10,378 nt of DNA from Clostridia bacterium (GTDB taxonomy: Bacteria; Bacillota; Peptococcia; DRI-13; DTU073), in assembly GCA_028709105.1 (NCBI GenBank), contig JAQVYD010000005.1, positions 1 to 10,378 of the forward strand. The letters are read 5' to 3'. Both the position numbers and the translations under genes were made by a program. The notes beneath the pieces are model-generated. The model saw nothing but the letters and a program-made list of their open reading frames with translations. It was not told the DNA's origin and did no database searches. Positions 6,499 to 10,378 of the stretch are shown here, piece after piece. Within the stretch, counting starts at the first letter, position 1; every line of letters begins with the position of its first letter.

Positions 6499-7063
6499 TT
6501 TCTGAAAACTCCCTTTCTTTTAAAGACCCTTCAACCTCTTTTTCTTGCTCCTCTATATATACCTGCCGCTCTTGACTCCCTTTACTTTCAAACGCAGCTT
6601 GCTTATCCTGTACCTGTTTTTCTACATCATAACTTTCCATGTACTCAAGCTGGGTCAATAAAAAACTCTTCATTTTCACATAAAGTTGTTTTTCTAAGCC
6701 TCGCATCCCTTCCAATTTTTTCGTACTTTCGATGATTTCTTCCTGAGCCTTACTAAACATCTGTTCGGCTTTTTTCTTAGCTTCCCAAACAATTAACTCT
6801 GCCTCTTTTTTAGCATTTTGCTTAGCTTCTTCCCCCGTTTGCTGTGCCAAAACCAACGTATTCTGCAGAGTTTGTTCCAATTCTTTATAACGATTGATAC
6901 TCTCATCTTTTTTTTCAATTACTTCTTTCAATTCAAGACTTTCCTTATAAAGAGTTTCAAAATCCCTGATGACCTCATCCAAAAACCCATCAACTTCATC
7001 AATATCATATCCCCGTAAACATCTTTTAAACTCTCGATTATGAATATCCAACGGTGTTAACAT
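6452..7063 (-). CDS. divIVA: DivIVA-family cell-division/pole protein
   Basis: Coiled-coil protein that binds curved membrane at poles and septa and recruits partners. The N-terminus LTPLDIHNREFKRCLRGYD then DEVDGFLDEV (residues 2-30) is the DivIVA membrane-binding domain. Residues of about 30 to 150 form charged coiled coil rich in E, K and Q, with alanine-rich EEAKQNAKKEAE-type segments. Length is 203 residues, within the family range. In Bacillus subtilis the membrane-inserting residue is F17; the aligned position here appears to be leucine (L16), with the neighbouring arginine kept. The C-terminal tail after about residue 150 is polar and not recognisable, and its last 15 codons overlap the DUF167 gene. 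The ATG at 7061-7063 has AAGGGGGG 10 nt upstream. A 98-bp gap separates it from proC. Confidence 0.93.
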   Translation of the reverse strand: MLTPLDIHNREFKRCLRGYDIDEVDGFLDEVIRDFETLYKESLELKEVIEKKDESINRYKELEQTLQNTLVLAQQTGEEAKQNAKKEAELIVWEAKKKAEQMFSKAQEEIIESTKKLEGMRGLEKQLYVKMKSFLLTQLEYMESYDVEKQVQDKQAAFESKGSQERQVYIEEQEKEVEGSLKEREFSESVCGYSAGDLQRNKV

Positions 7064-7091
7064 TCTAAAACAACCCCCCTTAAGATATATT

Positions 7092-7129
7092 TTGATTCTG
7101 AAATAAACCTCAACTTTATTTCAAATCAA
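7092..7129. other. AT-rich hairpin in the proC-divIVA gap
   Basis: TTGATT, a bulged C and TGAAATAAA (7092-7107) can pair with TTTATTTCA and AATCAA (7115-7129), giving 15 pairs around a 7-nt loop. It is not followed by a T run on either strand, so it is not a clear terminator. It could be an mRNA processing or stability element, or an operator for divIVA. It sits where yggT is often found in related clusters. Confidence 0.35.
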
Positions 7130-7161
7130 GCTTAATCATATTAACGGGTATCATCTCCGGC

Positions 7162-7962
7162 TTACATTTCTTCGGCCCTTTTTGTTGCTGCCAGTACAGT
7201 TTCCATAATCGTTCCTCTCACCCCGCTTTTTTCCAAAGACAACATGCCATAAATTGTCGTACCTGCAGGTGAAGTAACCCTATCCTTCAATTGAGCCGGA
7301 TGCATTCCCGTCTCTGCAAGAAGTTTCGCTGTCCCGGCTACTGTATCCAAGGCTAGCTTCAGCGCCGTATTACGCGGCAAACCCGCCATGACTCCACCAT
7401 CAGCTAAAGCTTCCACAATCAACGCAACAAAAGCCGGTCCGCTACCACTTAAACCAGTAACAGCATTTAACATCTTTTCCGGTAAAATACTAACACTACC
7501 TAAGCCACGAAAAACATCAAGAGCTATCTGTAAATCCTCTTCCGAAGCAAACTTACCTCCGCTTAAAACTGTTGTCCCTGCTCCTACCAGAGCCGGAGTA
7601 TTGGGCATAGCCCGCACAATCCTGCTTCCTTCGGGGAAGAATTCTTCCAACTTCGTTGTTGTAATCCCAGCAAGAATAGAAATCAATAGCTTTTTATTAT
7701 CAAACACAGCAGCACAACTATCAACAACCTCTTTTAAATTTTGCGGTTTTACCGCAAAAATAATCACATCACTATTTTCAACCACTTCTCTATTCTCTGC
7801 TGTTGTCTTAACCTGATAATTCTTTTCCAGAAACTCCCGCCGTTCTTTTTGAAAATCACTGACAAGAAGTGTCTGCGCCTCTCTACCTCCTGTCAAAAGC
7901 CCTTTAAGAATAGCTTCACCCATGGCGCCTCCACCGATAAAACCAATTCGTTGCCGCAACAT
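7162..7962 (-). CDS. proC: Pyrroline-5-carboxylate reductase
   Basis: Catalyses the last step of proline synthesis, reducing pyrroline-5-carboxylate with NAD(P)H in the cytoplasm. The 266 residues match the family length. The Rossmann loop GFIGGGAMGEA is at residues 7-17, AVKPQ at 70-74, and RAMPNTP at 117-123. NAVTGLSGSGPAFVALIVEA (166-185) and the signature HPAQLKDRVTSPAGTT (221-236) form the C-terminal dimer and active-site domain. The ATG overlaps the stop of sepF by one base (TAATG), and GGGAGG just upstream lies inside the sepF end, so the two are translationally coupled. Presence of proC in a division cluster is common in Firmicutes and need not mean a functional link. Confidence 0.96.
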   Translation of the reverse strand: MLRQRIGFIGGGAMGEAILKGLLTGGREAQTLLVSDFQKERREFLEKNYQVKTTAENREVVENSDVIIFAVKPQNLKEVVDSCAAVFDNKKLLISILAGITTTKLEEFFPEGSRIVRAMPNTPALVGAGTTVLSGGKFASEEDLQIALDVFRGLGSVSILPEKMLNAVTGLSGSGPAFVALIVEALADGGVMAGLPRNTALKLALDTVAGTAKLLAETGMHPAQLKDRVTSPAGTTIYGMLSLEKSGVRGTIMETVLAATKRAEEM

Positions 7963-8426
7963 TAATACCTCCCTAAATCAGAACCTTGAGTAATTTTACT
8001 AATCCAAGCAAAAACCTCTTTAGGCTGACTAACATTATTAATATCCCCTGAAACATCTACATTGCTAGGCGTGGCAATAATTATCCCCGTACCCACCTTT
8101 TGCAAACACCCGCCTAAAGCATAGGCCGTCCCACCAACAAAATCAATAATTCTACGTGCTAAAGACGTTTCAATATTTTCCAAATTTATAATGACAATTT
8201 TTCTCCCCTTTAAATGGTCAGAAACTAGCTGACAGTCGTCGAAAGAAAGCGGTTCCAACAAAATCACTTTATTGTTTTTATTAGCAGCAAACGGAACCAC
8301 CTGCCCTTTGGTCTTATGTACCTTCCAATCAGGAAGATCTTCCATTAATTCATTTCCTTCAAAAACCACATCTTCTTGTACTTCACTAAATCCCATAATA
8401 TCTAGGAATTTATCCAACACCTTCAT
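7962..8426 (-). CDS. sepF: Cell division protein SepF
   Basis: FtsZ-binding protein that anchors the Z ring to the membrane and helps septum assembly. The first 13 residues (MKVLDKFLDIMGF) form the expected amphipathic membrane-targeting helix. A flexible acidic linker covers about 14-50. The conserved core (about 52-130) includes VILLEPLSFDD, GRKIVIINLENIE, ARRIIDFVGGTAYALGG and IIIATPSNVDVSGDI. The 154-residue length is normal. The ATG is preceded by GAGGAGGT at a 9-nt spacing, a very strong site. It starts 15 bp after yggS and overlaps proC by one base. Confidence 0.95.
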   Translation of the reverse strand: MKVLDKFLDIMGFSEVQEDVVFEGNELMEDLPDWKVHKTKGQVVPFAANKNNKVILLEPLSFDDCQLVSDHLKGRKIVIINLENIETSLARRIIDFVGGTAYALGGCLQKVGTGIIIATPSNVDVSGDINNVSQPKEVFAWISKITQGSDLGRY

Positions 8427-8441
8427 CCACTCACTACCTCC

Positions 8442-9134
8442 TCACATATCCCTTGTGCCGAAAATTCGGCTACCAATACGCACCAAAGTTGCACCTTCTT
8501 CTACAGCGACCCCAAAATCACCACTCATCCCCATAGAAAGCTCCTGCATTTGTACCTCGGGCAGCCGCATTTTCTCAAGAGACTCCGCCAACATCTTTAA
8601 CTGTCGAAAAACCAGGCGCACTTCTTCCGGATTCTCAGTAAAAGGAGCAATCGTCATCAATCCCCTAATCTTTATTCCCGGTAGTTGGCACATTGCCTTA
8701 ACCTTAGCCGCTATTTCCTCTAGAGCAAAGCCATGTTTACTCTCCTCCTCGGCAATATTTACCTGTAAAAGAATATTTACTGATAGATTTCTTTTTAAAG
8801 CCTGTTTATTAATCTCCTGCGCTAAAGGAAGAGAATCTACCGAATGAATTAAAGCAACTTTTCCCACAACATCTTTGACCTTATTGCGCTGTAAAGTTCC
8901 AATTAAATGCCATTCTATATCAGGGGGAAGTAAAGAAGCCTTTTGACACAACTCCTGAACACGATTCTCCCCAAACAAACGCTGTCCCGCAGCATAAGCT
9001 GCTTTAATCGTCTCCACAGAAAAAGTTTTCGAAACGGCCAATAATTTTACTTCACTCGGATCCCTTCTCACCTTGGTACAAGCTTTTTGTATTTCACTTT
9101 TAATACTGTCTATATTTCTGATCATCTGTTTCAT
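8442..9134 (-). CDS. yggS: PLP homeostasis protein, YggS/PLPBP family
   Basis: Alanine-racemase-like barrel protein that binds pyridoxal phosphate and affects vitamin B6 and amino-acid balance; no enzymatic reaction is established. With the start chosen here it has 230 residues, and the PLP lysine is K36 in LLAVSKT, the same number as in E. coli YggS. FGENRVQE, WHLIGTLQRNK, LLQVNIAEEESKHGF, LSMGMSGDF and TLVRIGSRIFG are family motifs in order. A longer frame begins at TTG 9149, but that TTG leads directly into GGGGAGA, which is the ribosome site for the ATG at 9132-9134 (6-nt spacing). The ATG is therefore preferred. It lies between the HlyD-like gene and sepF, the usual Firmicute arrangement. 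Confidence 0.95.
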   Translation of the reverse strand: MKQMIRNIDSIKSEIQKACTKVRRDPSEVKLLAVSKTFSVETIKAAYAAGQRLFGENRVQELCQKASLLPPDIEWHLIGTLQRNKVKDVVGKVALIHSVDSLPLAQEINKQALKRNLSVNILLQVNIAEEESKHGFALEEIAAKVKAMCQLPGIKIRGLMTIAPFTENPEEVRLVFRQLKMLAESLEKMRLPEVQMQELSMGMSGDFGVAVEEGATLVRIGSRIFGTRDM

Positions 9135-9158
9135 AACTAATCTCCCCAATAAAGTACA

Positions 9159-10127
9159 TCATTTATTTAAACGAGTAACCCGTTTCCCTTCAGTAACCAA
9201 TTGAGGGTCTGTAATCACCCAATCATCTTCCGTCAAACCGGATAAAACTACTTTACCCTGTAACTGTGCTGTCTTTTCGACTTTTTGCCAACAAGCTCTC
9301 CCGTTTTTAAAAAGATAAACCCCATATTGACCGTCTTTTTTTACTAAAACTTTTTCTGGTAATACTACTCCCTTATAAGTACAAATAATCATTTCACCTT
9401 TCTCTTTACGATTAGGCTCAAGATTACCGGCATTAAAAATTTTAATCAAAATTCCATATTCTCCGGTTTTTCGGGAAAGGTCTACTACTACCCCTTTTAA
9501 AACAAGTTCCTGATGATTATCTAAGCGAAGATAGATATTACCTCCTTTTTTAATTTTTTCAGGATAAGCCCCAAAGCCTGCTAAATAAAAATGACAATAA
9601 TCCAGATTATTAATAATCTTACAAAGACCATCTCCTGCTTCAATGGTCTCTTCTCTCTGTTGATGCTCTTTATCCGTTTTTTTTGCTGAAGAATTCATCT
9701 CTAGTTTCTGCAATGCTTCTAACTTACTTAAATCCAACTGCAGCCACATTTCCGGATTGCAGATACTTTCCAAGCCATCAATCTGATAAGAAATAAGTCC
9801 TGCTGCCGGAGCTTTGATAGATAAAGAAGCCGTTTTTTCTAAACTTGTCCCCTCAACCTTTTCCAAGTGACCGAGTACCGTACCTTTCGCTACTCTCTCC
9901 CCTTCATTTTTGACTTTAATAAAATATCCCTTAAAAGGTGCAGTGATCACCCTTTCCTGACGCAAAACGATAAATTCGCCCGCAAAAGTATCTTCTAATT
10001 CGGAGATTCTTGCCGGAGTGACCTCAACCGGCAAGTAACCAGAAACTATTTTCGAAAGAAAATAGATCAAGACTACACCTAAAATGATGAACAATAATTT
10101 ACTACGTTTTTGTGCCCTTCTCCTCAC
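9159..10127 (-). CDS. HlyD-like single-pass membrane protein
   Basis: Predicted membrane protein resembling the adaptor (membrane-fusion) proteins of efflux systems. With the start chosen it has about 322 residues: a basic N-terminus (RRRAQKRSK), one membrane helix at about 11-30, then an extracytoplasmic part. Residues 61-90 (ITAPFKGYFIKVKNEGERVA and on to VLGHLE) resemble half of a lipoyl/barrel-sandwich hybrid domain. A second half is suggested by IKAPAAGLISYQIDG, followed by beta-rich segments. No long coiled-coil hairpin is evident between the halves, and no transporter gene is adjacent. The frame opens at TTG 10145, but GGAG at 10136-10139 points to GTG 10127 (8 nt) or GTG 10130 (5 nt). 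It is the first gene of the yggS-sepF-proC-divIVA cluster, so a role in envelope or division is possible but unproved. Confidence 0.8.
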   Translation of the reverse strand: MRRRAQKRSKLLFIILGVVLIYFLSKIVSGYLPVEVTPARISELEDTFAGEFIVLRQERVITAPFKGYFIKVKNEGERVAKGTVLGHLEKVEGTSLEKTASLSIKAPAAGLISYQIDGLESICNPEMWLQLDLSKLEALQKLEMNSSAKKTDKEHQQREETIEAGDGLCKIINNLDYCHFYLAGFGAYPEKIKKGGNIYLRLDNHQELVLKGVVVDLSRKTGEYGILIKIFNAGNLEPNRKEKGEMIICTYKGVVLPEKVLVKKDGQYGVYLFKNGRACWQKVEKTAQLQGKVVLSGLTEDDWVITDPQLVTEGKRVTRLNK

Positions 10128-10336
10128 CACAAAATCTCCGCCCAATCAAAGAAATAACTAAAAGATTAACATTATTTATATTCACGATAAAACTACGTTA
10201 TCCTGCTTTTCCTCTTCAAAATATTGAGTTTTCTTGCCACGAAAGGAATCGTATAAAACTAGATACCCTTTTTCTCTTGCACAGAAAAAGTTTCATCCAC
10301 TATTTTTCCCTCCATCTGCTTGTACTAACTACTTTC

Positions 10337-10364
10337 ATTCTAACGTTTCTGTAAAAAAAGACAA
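10337..10364 (-). promoter_or_regulatory. Possible promoter of the HlyD-like/yggS/sepF cluster
   Basis: Minus-strand TTGTCT (10359-10364; four of six) and TAGAAT (10337-10342; five of six) are 16 bp apart. A start near 10330 would give a leader of about 200 nt. The region between (10146-10336) holds no gene. It has only a perfect 8-bp AT-rich hairpin (10268-10275 with 10283-10290), without a T run. Confidence 0.4.
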
Positions 10365-10378
10365 GAGAACGGCAAAAA

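Noticed and set aside
8600..8615. A Spo0A-box-like TGTCGAA sequence
   Set aside because: It lies in the middle of the yggS coding sequence, far from any promoter, and is a short motif expected by chance.
9135..9149. TTG 9149 as the yggS start
   Set aside because: It leads directly into the GGGGAGA ribosome site of the ATG at 9134, and the ATG start places the PLP lysine at the family position 36.
10268..10290. A perfect 8-bp hairpin in the leader of the HlyD-like gene as a terminator or riboswitch
   Set aside because: The stem is almost all A-T, has no T run after it, and no conserved aptamer parts surround it.
10112..10354. An 80-codon plus-strand frame upstream of the HlyD-like gene
   Set aside because: Low-complexity translation with no ribosome site, antisense to the leader and start of the HlyD-like gene.

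Overview
The window reads as a chromosomal housekeeping region of an AT-rich, Gram-positive anaerobe, most likely a clostridial Firmicute of the Peptococcaceae/Eubacteriales type. That rests on the DivIVA, SepF, YggS and ProC cluster next to ileS, a T-box leader in front of ileS, strong purine-rich Shine-Dalgarno sites, and an FAD protein of the BaiN/HI0933 family. I assign no species. No phage, transposase, CRISPR array or rRNA/tRNA gene is visible.

Layout. (1) 1-441, minus: the N-terminal 147 codons of gcvT, cut by the window edge, with a good sigma-A-type promoter at 530-558. (2) 571-1572, plus: the only plus-strand gene, an unrecognised exported or membrane-anchored protein. Its 3' end overlaps the convergent gene by 18 bp. 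(3) 1555-5624, minus: ileS followed 20 bp later by a baiN-like flavoprotein gene. ileS is preceded by a near-consensus promoter (5952-5981), an isoleucine T-box with an ATC specifier, and a leader terminator. (4) About 6001-6186: a non-coding element with long, nearly perfect inverted ends (29 bp of nested pairing) around a GC-rich core. This is the most unusual object in the window. (5) 6199-10127, minus: a compact cluster transcribed in the order HlyD-like membrane protein, yggS, sepF, proC, divIVA, DUF167 (yggU-like). A possible promoter lies at 10337-10364.

How the genes fit together. SepF and DivIVA are cytoplasmic division and cell-pole proteins that bind membrane and work with FtsZ. 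YggS (PLP homeostasis) and ProC (proline synthesis) are their usual metabolic companions. YggT, often found between sepF/proC and divIVA in this cluster, is absent. IleRS is probably controlled on its own by uncharged tRNA-Ile through the T-box. GcvT belongs to the glycine cleavage system, whose other genes probably lie beyond the left edge.

Three start codons deserve correction from the longest reading frame: yggS is better started at ATG 9134 than TTG 9149, the HlyD-like gene at GTG 10127 (or 10130) than TTG 10145, and the yggU-like gene uses a GTG start.
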